Source: Marinisporobacter balticus
Lineage (GTDB): Bacteria; Bacillota; Clostridia; Peptostreptococcales; Thermotaleaceae
Direction: 5' to 3'
NCBI RefSeq assembly: GCF_004345705.1
Contig: NZ_SLWV01000001.1
Span: forward strand, 248,001 to 312,000
DNA length: 64,000 bases
A program made the translations under genes and the position numbers. Positions 17,428-26,374 of this stretch are shown here, piece after piece. Within the stretch, counting starts at the first letter, position 1, and every line of letters starts with the position of its first letter. Under the pieces are notes generated by a model, which saw nothing but the letters and a program-made list of their open reading frames with translations, made no database searches and had not been told where the DNA came from.

Positions 17428-19524
17428 TTATTTTGCCACCTCTACCTTTTTTGTATTTAATTCCGGATATTCTATTCTTTCATGGAATATGCCCATTAAA
17501 ACCCTTCTAAAAGATGCTTTCATTCTTTCTAAATCCTTCAGGGTTATATCACATTCATCTAATTGACCATCACTAAGCTTGTCCTCTATAATTTTATCTA
17601 TTAAGTTTTTTATTTTTTCGTTATTTGGTCCTGGCATACTTCTCACAGCAGCTTCTACTGAATCTGCAATCATAACAATAGCAGCTTCTCTAGACTGAGG
17701 TCTTTTTCCTTCATAACGAAAATCCTTCTCATCAACTTGTTCTTTTTCCTCTTCATTCATCGCTTTATGGTAAAAATACTTAACTAATGTATTCCCATGA
17801 TGCTGCTCAATCATATCAATAATCTCTTGTGGTAGTTTATATTTTGCCCCTATTTCTAAACCATCTTTTACATGACTTGTTATAATCATAGCACTTAGAC
17901 TAGCAGCAATTTTGTCATGCGGATTTTCACTAGTTAATTGATTTTCTTTAAATAAATACGGTCTTTTGAGCTTCCCTATATCGTGATAATAAGCACTCAC
18001 TCTTGCAAATAATCCATTGGCGCTTATTGCCTCAGCTGCAGCTTCACTTAAATTACCTACAATAATGCTATGATGGTACGTTCCTGGCGCCTCAAGTAGT
18101 AATTTTTTTAGGACTGGGTGGTTTGGATTAGATAATTCTAATAACTTCAGCGGTGTCAAGATATGAAAGGCTGATTCCCATAATGGTAATGTCCCTATGG
18201 TTAGTATGGCACAAAATATCCCATTTAATATACCATACAAGCTATCTATAGCTATTTTAGAAAATTCATAGTGGTTCAGCATTCCTAATCCAATAATAAT
18301 CATCATATTACTAAAGCTTACAATTACTCCTGCTAAAAATATATTTGATCTCTGATGGGTACGTGTAACACTACAAGCTCCTACCGTTCCTCCTATAAGT
18401 GCAGTAATGAAAAAACCAATATGATTCCCACTGCTAAGTGTAAGAAGTATTACCATAACTAAATTAATAGATATGGCTAATCTTGTATCGATCAAAATAC
18501 CTACAAGCATAGCAGCCGTTGCAACTGGTGCTATGAAAAAAGAAATATCATAGGTTGTTTTAGCTACCATATAAACAGATACAAATATAATAAATATAAG
18601 ATAAAGCTTTGGTAAAGACTCAAAAATATTTTTGTTAAATACATACATATATGCGATTAACAAGATTTGTGCACTCATAACTAAGATAGCTACCCCAATC
18701 TGTAGCGAAAAATCTTTGCTTCCTTGCTTTTTTGTCATTCCCGCATCCTTCAGAAGTTGTAATTGTTCTCTTGTTATGGTTTCTCCTTGATTTACAATGG
18801 TATTACCTTTTTTAACCATAACTGCATCAACACTCTCTTTTGCTTCTTCCCTCTTTTGCTGTGTTCGCTCAACATCTAAAAAACGATTTGCTTGAATGGA
18901 TGTATTTACAATTTGACTACCTAGTGATCGTATTTTCTCACTGAAATCTTTTAGTCCTTTAAAATAATTTTCAATATTCTTTTTCTCTTTTTCTAATTCT
19001 TCGGTTTTAATTCCATTAGACATTACTTGGGTAATAATTTCATATATATAGCTTTCAATATTTTTCAAATGTTTCTCAGATGCTACAAGCATTAAGACAA
19101 GCTCATCATCATTTAAATTTATTTCATCTTTTTCCTTTAGTCTATTTAACTTTTCTTCAGTTGTAATATCCTCTAGTGATCGAATTTCATAAGTATTTTC
19201 AAAAAATTTTTCAATTTTTTTCTTTATGTCAATTTGAATCGTTGGATCAATTTTCTCTTTTGGTTCAACAGCATCTTCTGCTTTTTTTATGAGCCGCTGC
19301 GTTTCAATTTTATTTTCTATATCTCTTGGTGCCCGAAGATCTTCTGGTGCTTTCTGTCCTACTTGCAACTCATATTTTTGAGGTGCAAGACTTGCAATCA
19401 TACTAAAAAAGATGACCACAAAAAAAATTGCTGTAAGCATAATTTTACTTACCATCTTTTTTCGTAAAAAACGTACAAGTATCGTATTATTTATTTTCTG
19501 CAGGACATGCTTAAAAAAGGTCAT
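17428..19524 (-). CDS. pgpH: PgpH-family 7TM-HD cyclic-di-AMP phosphodiesterase
   Basis: Membrane phosphodiesterase (YqfF/PgpH family) likely to break down c-di-AMP. One N-terminal transmembrane helix (about 25-45), a large extracytoplasmic 7TMR-HDED domain (about 50-270), seven transmembrane helices (about 275-460), then a cytosolic HD domain with HHSIIVGNLSEAA, YYHDIGKLKRPYLF and IEQHHGNTLV. 698 aa matches the family. The ATG at 19524 follows GGGGG. Downstream of phoH and directly before ybeY, as in Bacillus. Substrate is assigned from the family. Confidence 0.94.
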   Translation of the reverse strand: MTFFKHVLQKINNTILVRFLRKKMVSKIMLTAIFFVVIFFSMIASLAPQKYELQVGQKAPEDLRAPRDIENKIETQRLIKKAEDAVEPKEKIDPTIQIDIKKKIEKFFENTYEIRSLEDITTEEKLNRLKEKDEINLNDDELVLMLVASEKHLKNIESYIYEIITQVMSNGIKTEELEKEKKNIENYFKGLKDFSEKIRSLGSQIVNTSIQANRFLDVERTQQKREEAKESVDAVMVKKGNTIVNQGETITREQLQLLKDAGMTKKQGSKDFSLQIGVAILVMSAQILLIAYMYVFNKNIFESLPKLYLIFIIFVSVYMVAKTTYDISFFIAPVATAAMLVGILIDTRLAISINLVMVILLTLSSGNHIGFFITALIGGTVGACSVTRTHQRSNIFLAGVIVSFSNMMIIIGLGMLNHYEFSKIAIDSLYGILNGIFCAILTIGTLPLWESAFHILTPLKLLELSNPNHPVLKKLLLEAPGTYHHSIIVGNLSEAAAEAISANGLFARVSAYYHDIGKLKRPYLFKENQLTSENPHDKIAASLSAMIITSHVKDGLEIGAKYKLPQEIIDMIEQHHGNTLVKYFYHKAMNEEEKEQVDEKDFRYEGKRPQSREAAIVMIADSVEAAVRSMPGPNNEKIKNLIDKIIEDKLSDGQLDECDITLKDLERMKASFRRVLMGIFHERIEYPELNTKKVEVAK

Positions 19525-19545
19525 ATAAATTTCCCCCTAGTTTTT

Positions 19546-20553
19546 CTATCTTTTCCTATGTCCATCTTTACTTTTAATAAGTATTTCTTTCTTTTGTTCA
19601 TGTTGTTCATAAGCTTTAATAATTCTTTGTACTAACGAATGTCTAACTACATCATTTTCATCCAAAAATACAAAGTCGATGCCTCCTACTTGCGTCAAAA
19701 TTTCTATAGCTTCCTTAAGCCCTGATTCTTTCCCTTTAGGTAAATCTATCTGTGTTATATCTCCCGTTACAATAGCCTTTGATCCTACACCCAGTCTTGT
19801 TAAAAACATTTTCATTTGTGCCCTTGTCGTATTTTGTGCTTCATCTAAAATAACAAATGCATCATTTAATGTTCTCCCTCTCATATATGCTAAGGGTGCT
19901 ACCTCTATCATTCCTTTTTCTTTGTATTTTAAGAAAGTTTCCCCACCTAATATATCATATAGGGCGTCATAAAGGGGTCTTAAATAAGGATCTACCTTAT
20001 CTTGTAAATCACCTGGTAAGAATCCTAAACTCTCTCCTGCTTCTACTGCAGGTCTTGTTAGTATAATTCTACTTACTTCTTTATTTTTAAAAGCACTTAC
20101 TGCCATAGCCATAGCTAAATAAGTCTTTCCCGTTCCTGCAGGACCAATTCCGAATACTACATCACTATTTTTTATACTCTTAACATATTTTTTTTGTCCT
20201 AATGTCTTTGGTTTTATTCGTTTTCCTTTGGCACTAATACAAACGATCTCTTCTAATAAACCTTCTATTTTATCATCTTGTCCTTCCATAAGCAACTTGA
20301 TAGAATAATTTATTTTCTGACTATCTAAGTTTTCTCCTATCTTAACAATTTGAATCAATCTATATAGAAGTTTTTCTGTCATCTCTACTTCCTCTAGACT
20401 CCCAATGATTACAATTTCTCCTTGTCTTACTACAACATTTACATGAAATGTGTTTTCAATAATTTTTATATTTTCGTCGAAATTTCCAAATAATTCTTTT
20501 GTATAATCAAATTCGTTCATACTTATTTTTTTCTCTATCCATTTTTGTTCCAA
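19546..20553 (-). CDS. phoH: PhoH family ATPase
   Basis: PhoH-like P-loop NTPase, linked in Firmicutes to RNA/ribosome metabolism by its constant pairing with ybeY. An N-terminal KH-like segment (about 30-75) is followed by the ATPase domain: Walker A GIGPAGTGKTYLAMA (about 136-150), Walker B FVILDEAQNTT (about 235-245) and GDITQIDLP. 335 aa. The start is a TTG at 20553, 8 nt after GGAGG and just after the yqfD stop (TGATTG), so translation is likely coupled to yqfD. Confidence 0.95.
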   Translation of the reverse strand: MEQKWIEKKISMNEFDYTKELFGNFDENIKIIENTFHVNVVVRQGEIVIIGSLEEVEMTEKLLYRLIQIVKIGENLDSQKINYSIKLLMEGQDDKIEGLLEEIVCISAKGKRIKPKTLGQKKYVKSIKNSDVVFGIGPAGTGKTYLAMAMAVSAFKNKEVSRIILTRPAVEAGESLGFLPGDLQDKVDPYLRPLYDALYDILGGETFLKYKEKGMIEVAPLAYMRGRTLNDAFVILDEAQNTTRAQMKMFLTRLGVGSKAIVTGDITQIDLPKGKESGLKEAIEILTQVGGIDFVFLDENDVVRHSLVQRIIKAYEQHEQKKEILIKSKDGHRKR

Positions 20554-21756
20554 TCACTCATCCTCCTTGACAATAGATGTAATCCGCTGTTGCTTTCCTA
20601 TTTCTTCCAAAACTTCAATTGTTAATTTTGCCCGTATTCTATTTTTTTCTTCATAGAATACTATATCTTTATTTAATATTTTCACATTTTCCGGTATCTT
20701 ATTAAGCAACTTTACCATTAATTTCTCTTGCATTGCCTGTTTTGCAGTACTTTTATCAATTACTTCCTTTTGTGAGGTAGCTTCATAATACTCCTCTATA
20801 AGAATTTCGACAGGCATTTTAATATTCCTCCAACTTGAAAGACTTTTATTCTTTTTCTCAATTATAACATTATTATAGGGGATTTCTCCTAAACTTAATA
20901 TGATTTGATTATTTCCAATTTTTATAATTCTTCTTACAAACTTATTTCCTGTTTTTATTTTTTTAAATTTGACCAAAGAAATGGCACCCACTTCTTCATA
21001 ATAAGTCTTCGCAAATACTTCTCCGAATGCATGTACATACCTTTTTTCTAATCCTTCTCTTTCAATAACCCCTGTCATTAAAACTTGCCCGTTCTTTACA
21101 ATATCTCCTTCCTGTACCAATGCATCTCCTTCTTTTACAATCAATTTATTAATCACACCTTTTTTTCTAGCAATAATATCGCATGGTACTTCTTTGGGTA
21201 TTTTTTCTGGAGGTGATACGTTCTCAACAATCTCTACAATTGCCTTTGTTCCTTGTATCTCTATCCCTACCCAAGCCAAATTTTCAAGTTCTATCATCAT
21301 ATTATTCTCTATATCTGATAGATCTAGTTTATATTTGCATACCCCTGTATACAAACCCAATTCATTTAACCTTTCTCTTATTTCTGTTTGTGATATTTTC
21401 TCATTTCCAACAATTTCAACATTCCATACAAAAGAAGTAGTACTCATTATAATACATATTGCAATAGCAAATCCCACTACAAACATTTTTCTCATTTTAA
21501 TTTTGTACATAAAAAAAGGATATCCTATTTTTTGTCTAATTTTCACTCTACATCCTGCCCTTTTTACAATATGCCTAAGTTCTTTGTATCCTTCTAACCC
21601 TACCTTTGCCTCTAGTGTAGTATAATCTATCCTAACAATATCCCAAAGATATATTCCCCTCGCAATCGCATAGTTTATAAATTTTTCTAGTGCTAGACCT
21701 TCAATTTTAATAACAACATATCCTCTAAAAAAATTCCATAGCTTTACTATGATCAA
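20554..21756 (-). CDS. yqfD: Sporulation protein YqfD
   Basis: Conserved sporulation membrane protein of the YqfD/YqxD family, expressed in the mother cell in Bacillus. A single transmembrane helix (about residues 92-112, VVGFAIAICIIMSTTSFVW) separates a cytoplasmic N-domain with two SpoIVFA-like repeats from a large outer domain that includes a POTRA-like segment (EIVGNEKISQTEIRERL). 400 aa. The start is the TTG at 21756 with GGAGGG before it. Paired with yqfC, as in all spore formers with this locus. Precise role is unknown. Confidence 0.92.
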   Translation of the reverse strand: MIIVKLWNFFRGYVVIKIEGLALEKFINYAIARGIYLWDIVRIDYTTLEAKVGLEGYKELRHIVKRAGCRVKIRQKIGYPFFMYKIKMRKMFVVGFAIAICIIMSTTSFVWNVEIVGNEKISQTEIRERLNELGLYTGVCKYKLDLSDIENNMMIELENLAWVGIEIQGTKAIVEIVENVSPPEKIPKEVPCDIIARKKGVINKLIVKEGDALVQEGDIVKNGQVLMTGVIEREGLEKRYVHAFGEVFAKTYYEEVGAISLVKFKKIKTGNKFVRRIIKIGNNQIILSLGEIPYNNVIIEKKNKSLSSWRNIKMPVEILIEEYYEATSQKEVIDKSTAKQAMQEKLMVKLLNKIPENVKILNKDIVFYEEKNRIRAKLTIEVLEEIGKQQRITSIVKEDE

Positions 21757-21786
21757 AATTCCCTCCCCCCTTATTCTGTAAAAATA

Positions 21787-22065
21787 TTACTTGACAAACT
21801 CAATATTTTCAATGCTTCCACATACAATAATTTCTTCTGTCATAATGGTTTTAATCGAGAGATCTTTTCCTACGATTCTAATCACACCACTTTTTGTATT
21901 TATTCTTATTCTAAGTTCAGAATATTCAATAATCCCCTTATGGTTTTCAATATATAATTGTATATTTCCCAGTAAAGTAATTCTTGGAAGATCTAATATA
22001 ATATCTTTAGGAAGTTCTAATAACTCTGATACACTTTCTTTTATCTCTTTTGCCTTCCTTTTCAT
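21787..22065 (-). CDS. yqfC: Sporulation protein YqfC
   Basis: Small sporulation protein (92 aa) of the YqfC/YabP family. The core reads ELPKDIILDLPRITLLGN and EIIVCGSIENIEF, the beta-rich pattern of YabP-type proteins. The ATG at 22065 follows AAAGGGGGAG. It precedes yqfD by 30 bp and a sigma-E-like promoter lies upstream, consistent with mother-cell expression. Molecular function is unknown. Confidence 0.93.
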   Translation of the reverse strand: MKRKAKEIKESVSELLELPKDIILDLPRITLLGNIQLYIENHKGIIEYSELRIRINTKSGVIRIVGKDLSIKTIMTEEIIVCGSIENIEFVK

Positions 22066-22088
22066 AAGATACTCCCCCTTTATATTTA

Positions 22089-22118
22089 ATTTTATGCTTC
22101 TATATTATGCTGTATTCC
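22089..22118 (-). promoter_or_regulatory. Candidate sigma-E promoter of yqfC-yqfD
   Basis: Minus strand GGAATACA (22118-22111), 14-nt spacer, CATAAAAT (22096-22089), about 24 nt before yqfC. This resembles the sigma-E pattern (ATA-containing -35 and CATACAAT -10). The family is mother-cell expressed in Bacillus, which supports the call; the -35 match is only partial. Confidence 0.4.
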
Positions 22119-22144
22119 TTTATTTTAAGGACTTAAATAGAAGA

Positions 22145-22178
22145 AAAAAGCTGCGAAAATATTTTCACAGCTTTTTAT
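22145..22178 (-). terminator. Terminator at the end of the 22.2-22.7 kb gene
   Basis: Outer arms AAAAAGCTG and CAGCTTTTT with an inner GAAAAT/ATTTTC palindrome form a hairpin followed on the minus strand by TTTTTTCTTCT. It overlaps the stop codon region of the upstream hypothetical gene and separates it from yqfC. Confidence 0.75.
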
Positions 22179-22663
22179 CTTCTCAAAGACTTTGGTTTTT
22201 CTAATATCTCTGACATAATAATACCATATATCAAATTGTTTTTATTGATCAAAATTCCTTTTTTACCGATTTCTCTTTCGCAAATCACATCTCTTATTTC
22301 TTCTTTTATCGCAGTCTCTTTAATTTCTATAGATTTATTAGATGTATTAACATCTGGTATTCCCTTTACATTTACTTGTCGATGATCATTTTCTACTTTT
22401 GCTTCGTAAATCATAGGCGCTTGGCCCTTATAATCATCTACTTCCATATTCTCTAAAGTTGAATGTATTTCGTCCTTTAGTCCCTGTGCTTTTTCTTCAA
22501 ATCCTTTTATATACTTATTTCCTTTGTCTCTATAATCATTTTTTTTATCTTTTTTTGCGTCATTTTTATGTTTTAGTTTTTCTTTATTATCTTTTTTAAA
22601 AATTACCTGTCCTATAAAGAAAATAAGTGGAAGTAATATCGATATAATTTTATCAAAATCCAT
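22175..22663 (-). CDS. Hypothetical membrane-anchored protein
   Basis: Not recognised. The 162-aa product has one N-terminal transmembrane helix (IISILLPLIFFIGQVIF, about 5-22), a very Lys/Asp-rich linker (about 24-60), a low-complexity middle, and a conserved-looking C-terminus (INKNNLIYGIIMSEILEKPK, residues about 138-157). The last motif, with an EIL-KPK ending, recurs in clostridial proteins beside floA as far as I recall. It lies 33 bp after floA in the same direction, so it may belong to the microdomain operon. Confidence 0.75.
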   Translation of the reverse strand: MDFDKIISILLPLIFFIGQVIFKKDNKEKLKHKNDAKKDKKNDYRDKGNKYIKGFEEKAQGLKDEIHSTLENMEVDDYKGQAPMIYEAKVENDHRQVNVKGIPDVNTSNKSIEIKETAIKEEIRDVICEREIGKKGILINKNNLIYGIIMSEILEKPKSLRR

Positions 22664-22696
22664 TGGCTCACATCCTTTAAGTTAAAAAGAAGTCAA

Positions 22697-23692
22697 CTAT
22701 TTCTTTACTTGAGAATTTGTATCTTCTTCTTTTCCTAATATAGATATACTCTTTCTCATGGTTGTATCTGCCATAATATTTTGCATATTATAATAGTCCA
22801 TCACACCAAGTTTTCCTTCTCTTAGGGCCATAGCCATAGCTTTAGGAACTTCTGCTTCAGCTTCTACAACCTTTGCACGCATTTCTTGTACAGCTGCCAC
22901 CATTTCCTGTTCTTTTGCAACAGCCATTGCACGTCTTTCTTCTGCTTTTGCTTGCGCAATTCTTTTATCCGCTTCTGCTTGTTCTGTTTGAAGTTGTGCA
23001 CCAATATTTCTTCCTACATCTACATCAGCAATATCAATAGATAATATCTCAAAGGCCGTACCTGCATCTAACCCTTTAGATAAAACAGTTCTTGATATCA
23101 AATCAGGATTTTCTAAGACTTCTTTATGGCTCGTCGCAGAACCTACTGTCGTTACAATTCCTTCTCCTACTCTAGCAATGATCGTTTCTTCTCCAGCACC
23201 TCCAACAAGTCTTTCAATATTCACTCTTACTGTTACCCTTGCTTTTACCATTACTTCAATACCATCCCTAGAAACCGCTGCGACTTTTGGAGTTTCTATT
23301 ACTTTTGGATTAACACTTACCTGAACAGCACTCAAGACTTCTCTACCTGCTAAATCAATTGCAGCAGCTCTTTCAAATTCTAAAAATATCTCCGCCCTTT
23401 GCGCAGCAATAAGGGCATTTATTACACTATCCACATCTCCTCCAGCAAGATAATGTGCTTCTAATTTATCTATATCTAGATCTAATCCTGCTTTTGTTGC
23501 TTTAATAAGAGGATTTACAATTCTAGATGGAGACACTCTTCTAAAACGCATCCCTACCAAGGTAAAAATACCTATTTTCACACCTGAAAAATAGGCTGTA
23601 ATCCATAATCCTACAGGTATAAAACTCAAAAGTAATCCTAAAACCAAAAGTACAACAATAGCCATAATCCCAAACCCAACAATAGGTGACAT
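22697..23692 (-). CDS. floA: Flotillin-like protein FloA
   Basis: Scaffold of functional membrane microdomains. An N-terminal membrane hairpin (residues about 5-28 and 36-50) precedes a SPFH-like domain (GIEVMVKARVTVRVNIERLV about 145-165) and a C-terminal Ala/Glu-rich coiled coil (QAEADKRIAQAKAEERRAMA about 240-260). The 331-aa length and the start SPIVGFGIMAIVVLLVLGLL match B. subtilis YqfA/FloA. ATG at 23692 after TAGGAGG. It directly follows nfeD, the standard pairing of an NfeD protein with a flotillin. Confidence 0.96.
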   Translation of the reverse strand: MSPIVGFGIMAIVVLLVLGLLLSFIPVGLWITAYFSGVKIGIFTLVGMRFRRVSPSRIVNPLIKATKAGLDLDIDKLEAHYLAGGDVDSVINALIAAQRAEIFLEFERAAAIDLAGREVLSAVQVSVNPKVIETPKVAAVSRDGIEVMVKARVTVRVNIERLVGGAGEETIIARVGEGIVTTVGSATSHKEVLENPDLISRTVLSKGLDAGTAFEILSIDIADVDVGRNIGAQLQTEQAEADKRIAQAKAEERRAMAVAKEQEMVAAVQEMRAKVVEAEAEVPKAMAMALREGKLGVMDYYNMQNIMADTTMRKSISILGKEEDTNSQVKK

Positions 23693-23705
23693 ATTTTAAA
23701 ACCTC

Positions 23706-25028
23706 CTAATTTATTTTTTTTACTACTATTTTTCTACCCTCTACTTTAATCACTTTCACTTTCGTATGTACATCAATAAATTCGCCTTCTGCTACAACAT
23801 CTATTTTTGTTTTTTCTATTTCTGCCATCCCAGCAGGACGCAATGGCGTAACCGTTATACCCTCTAATCCTAATAAAGATTTTTTCTGTTGTGTAGTTAC
23901 AAAACCTTTATCTTTTCTCAACTGGGTTTCAAGAATGATTTTATCAAAATATCTATTCTTTGGTGCATATTTTAGTAATAAAACAGCCGTAATGATTGCT
24001 AAAATAAAAGCAATACCTAACGATGTAATACCAAGCACAATAGAATCTGAAGATAAAACAATACTTAGTATAATACATAAAATCCCACCTATTCCTGGTG
24101 CGCCAAACCCTGGTGCTATCAATTCAATGAATAGAAGGATTATCCCCGTGACAAAAATCATAATTACCGAAACGCCAGCATTCCCAGCTAACATGCTTCC
24201 CCCAAAAAAAATAGTAAAAGCAATAAAACTAATTGTTCCTCCAACACCAAAGCCTGGTGTTAAAAATTCTATGATCATCCCAATAAACCCTATGCTTAAG
24301 AGGATAGGGAGCAGTACAGAGCTTGTGACCCCTTGTGCAATCATCATTTTAAAATCTGGTTTGATATTAATGATTTTTGTATAATTCACATTTAATGTGT
24401 CTAAAATCTCTTCATAGCTATTTCCTACTAAATCAGTAAATCCTAGATTTTCAGCTTCTTTTGTTGTTAAATTTAACAATTCACCCTTCTGTGCAACATA
24501 TTTTGTTGCATCATTTGGATCTATTATTTCAATACGTCGATCTGCCATAGCTTCTACTAATTTTGTATCTCTCCCTCTTTGCTCTGCAGTAGTTCTCAAT
24601 TCACCTTTCCAATACGAAATATTTTTTTCTGTATACGGAATGGTTTCTGCCGATCCTATTGTACTTCCACTGCTCATAGCAATACGTTCTGATGCAATCG
24701 TTAGCAGCACCCCTGCTGATTCTGCTTTTTTATTCACAAAAGAAATCGTTCGAAGGGATGTTTTCATCATATGATCTCTTATTTTCGTAGCTTCTTTAAT
24801 CATCCCTCCTAATGTATCGATTTCAAATATAATTGCTACAGAATCCGGATCATTTTCTGCTTTTCTTATTTCCTTTTCCACAAATTGTGTAACAGCAGGA
24901 TTAATCTCCCCCTTTATAGGTATGACATATACACTTTTCTCATTTTCAGCATAAGCATAAGTACTAGAAAATACACAGTATACGATTAATACGCAAAAAA
25001 GCATATATTTCATATAAAATCTTTTCAA
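23706..25028 (-). CDS. NfeD family protein with ClpP-class serine protease domain
   Basis: Long-form NfeD (YqeZ type). A signal peptide ending near AYA (about 25 residues) is followed by a ClpP-like domain (IPIKGEINPAV; FEIDTLGG; the presumptive nucleophile in SAGVLLTIAS with IGSAETI), four to five transmembrane helices (about 220-360), and a C-terminal OB-fold NfeD domain (GLEGITVTPLRPAG). The start is set at the TTG at 25028 (440 aa), 8 nt after AAAGGAGG; the frame continues upstream without a ribosome site. It lies 13 bp before floA and probably acts with it in the membrane. Confidence 0.92.
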   Translation of the reverse strand: MKRFYMKYMLFCVLIVYCVFSSTYAYAENEKSVYVIPIKGEINPAVTQFVEKEIRKAENDPDSVAIIFEIDTLGGMIKEATKIRDHMMKTSLRTISFVNKKAESAGVLLTIASERIAMSSGSTIGSAETIPYTEKNISYWKGELRTTAEQRGRDTKLVEAMADRRIEIIDPNDATKYVAQKGELLNLTTKEAENLGFTDLVGNSYEEILDTLNVNYTKIINIKPDFKMMIAQGVTSSVLLPILLSIGFIGMIIEFLTPGFGVGGTISFIAFTIFFGGSMLAGNAGVSVIMIFVTGIILLFIELIAPGFGAPGIGGILCIILSIVLSSDSIVLGITSLGIAFILAIITAVLLLKYAPKNRYFDKIILETQLRKDKGFVTTQQKKSLLGLEGITVTPLRPAGMAEIEKTKIDVVAEGEFIDVHTKVKVIKVEGRKIVVKKIN

Positions 25029-25124
25029 ACTTTTCACCTCCTTTAATAATAAACCTAAAATCTTGTCTTCCAATATAGTATATTACATTTCATGCTTTTT
25101 TTAAACAATTCATAGTAAAAATAG

Positions 25125-25160
25125 AAAAAATGACCTAAGTTAAACTTAGATCATTTTTTA
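25125..25160 (-). terminator. Terminator of rpsU-yqeY
   Basis: Minus strand: arms around ATGATCTAAG and CTTAGGTCAT with a TTTAA loop, followed by TTTTTTC. It lies just after the yqeY stop. Confidence 0.85.
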
Positions 25161-25601
25161 TTATAGAAATTGTTTTATAATTCTATTTACCGTTTTGCCA
25201 TCTGTTCTACCTTTTACTTTAGGCATCACTGCTGACATAATTTTACCCATATCTTTCATACTATTCGCACCAACTTCTTCAATTGTTTGACTAACAATTT
25301 GTGTAAGCTCTTTTTCTGTCAATTGTTGTGGCAAATAGTTCAATAAAATGTCTATTTCAGCTTTTGCTTCATCCACCAAGTCATCTCTTCCACCCTTGGC
25401 AAACTCTTCAATAGCATCTTTTTTTTGTTTTACTTGCTTTGATACGATATCTAAAATAGCTTCATCATCAAGCTCTACTCTATGATCAACTTCATATTGT
25501 TTTATAGCGGATCGTACCATGGTTATAACTGCTTTTTCAAGTTTCTTTTTTTCCTTCATGGCTTCTTTTAAATCAGCCATTAATCTCTCTTTGAGGGACA
25601 T
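25161..25601 (-). CDS. yqeY: GatB/YqeY domain-containing protein
   Basis: Small helical protein related to the tail domain of GatB, thought to bind tRNA. It starts SLKERLMADLKEAMKEK and includes VITMVRSAIKQYEVD and the C-terminal MGKIMSAVMPKVKGRTDG, all typical. I use the ATG at 25601 (146 aa), 8 nt after GAGG; the GTG three codons earlier is part of that Shine-Dalgarno. It follows rpsU by 25 bp, the near-universal Firmicute pairing. Confidence 0.94.
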   Translation of the reverse strand: MSLKERLMADLKEAMKEKKKLEKAVITMVRSAIKQYEVDHRVELDDEAILDIVSKQVKQKKDAIEEFAKGGRDDLVDEAKAEIDILLNYLPQQLTEKELTQIVSQTIEEVGANSMKDMGKIMSAVMPKVKGRTDGKTVNRIIKQFL

Positions 25602-25626
25602 GTGTGACACCTCTTTTTTAAATTTA

Positions 25627-25815
25627 TTAGAATTTTTTCTTAGCTTTATTTCTTCTAGCAGCCTCTGCTTTCTTTTTACGTTTTACGCTAGGCTTTTCGT
25701 AATGTTCTCTTTTTCTAACTTCTGATAAAACACCACTTTTCGCACATGAGCGCTTGAATCTGCGAAGAGCACTTTCAAGAGTTTCGCTTTCCCCTAATTT
25801 AATTTCTGTTGACAT
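25627..25815 (-). CDS. rpsU: 30S ribosomal protein S21
   Basis: Basic 62-residue small-subunit protein, MSTEIKLGESETLESALRRF at the start with the conserved RSCAKSGVLSEVRKREHYEKP and a Lys/Arg-rich tail. The start is the ATG at 25815 behind GGAGGGAGG. A strong promoter lies about 90 nt upstream, so rpsU heads a transcript with yqeY. Confidence 0.98.
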   Translation of the reverse strand: MSTEIKLGESETLESALRRFKRSCAKSGVLSEVRKREHYEKPSVKRKKKAEAARRNKAKKKF

Positions 25816-25906
25816 AATTCTCCCTCCCTCCGCTAGCAAACTTATGCATGCTCATAGAATTCCAAATGAAACAGAACCATTTAGGCATCCAAAATAGCAC
25901 TATGTT

Positions 25907-25935
25907 ATTATACATTAAATTAACAATTTGTGCAA
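25907..25935 (-). promoter_or_regulatory. Sigma-A promoter of rpsU-yqeY
   Basis: TTGCAC (25935-25930), a 17-nt spacer and a consensus TATAAT (25912-25907) on the minus strand, immediately beyond the HIT gene stop at 25942. The 5' untranslated region would be about 85 nt. Confidence 0.8.
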
Positions 25936-25941
25936 CTTTTT

Positions 25942-26283
25942 TTAACCCGGAGGCCACTGAAGTTGTCGTCCACCTAGAAGATGGAAATGTATATGACTTA
26001 CAGTTTGTCCACCTAAATGCCCACAGTTACTTACAACTCTATAGCCATCTTTTAAGTCTAGCGCTTTTGCAACTTTTTTTATCGAAAGGAAAATATGTCC
26101 AAGTAGATCTTTATGACTATCAGAAACATGATCAAGTGATGCTATATGTTCTCTTGGAATTATTACAATATGTGTTGGCGCTTGCGGCTCTATATCATGA
26201 AAAGCCATTACAAAATTATCCTCATATACCACTTTTGATGGAATTTCTCCAGAAGCAATTTTGCAAAAAATACAATCGGCCAT
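25942..26283 (-). CDS. HIT family (HinT-like) purine nucleotide phosphoramidase
   Basis: Branch-I histidine triad hydrolase acting on AMP-lysine-type phosphoramidates. It starts with the Zn-site motif CIFCKIASGEIPS, and the triad HIHFH is near residue 100; the C-terminal GGRQLQWPPG is the HinT ending. The ATG at 26283 (113 aa) has AAAGGAGGTG upstream; a longer frame adds ten residues without a ribosome site. It follows mtaB with its own strong ribosome site. Confidence 0.95.
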   Translation of the reverse strand: MADCIFCKIASGEIPSKVVYEDNFVMAFHDIEPQAPTHIVIIPREHIASLDHVSDSHKDLLGHIFLSIKKVAKALDLKDGYRVVSNCGHLGGQTVSHIHFHLLGGRQLQWPPG

Positions 26284-26374
26284 TCTATTCACCTCCTTTA
26301 TACCATTACACACTTCTATCCATATCTATTCAACACAAATAATAGAATTCCTTCTTTCAAACGTCTTATACTTT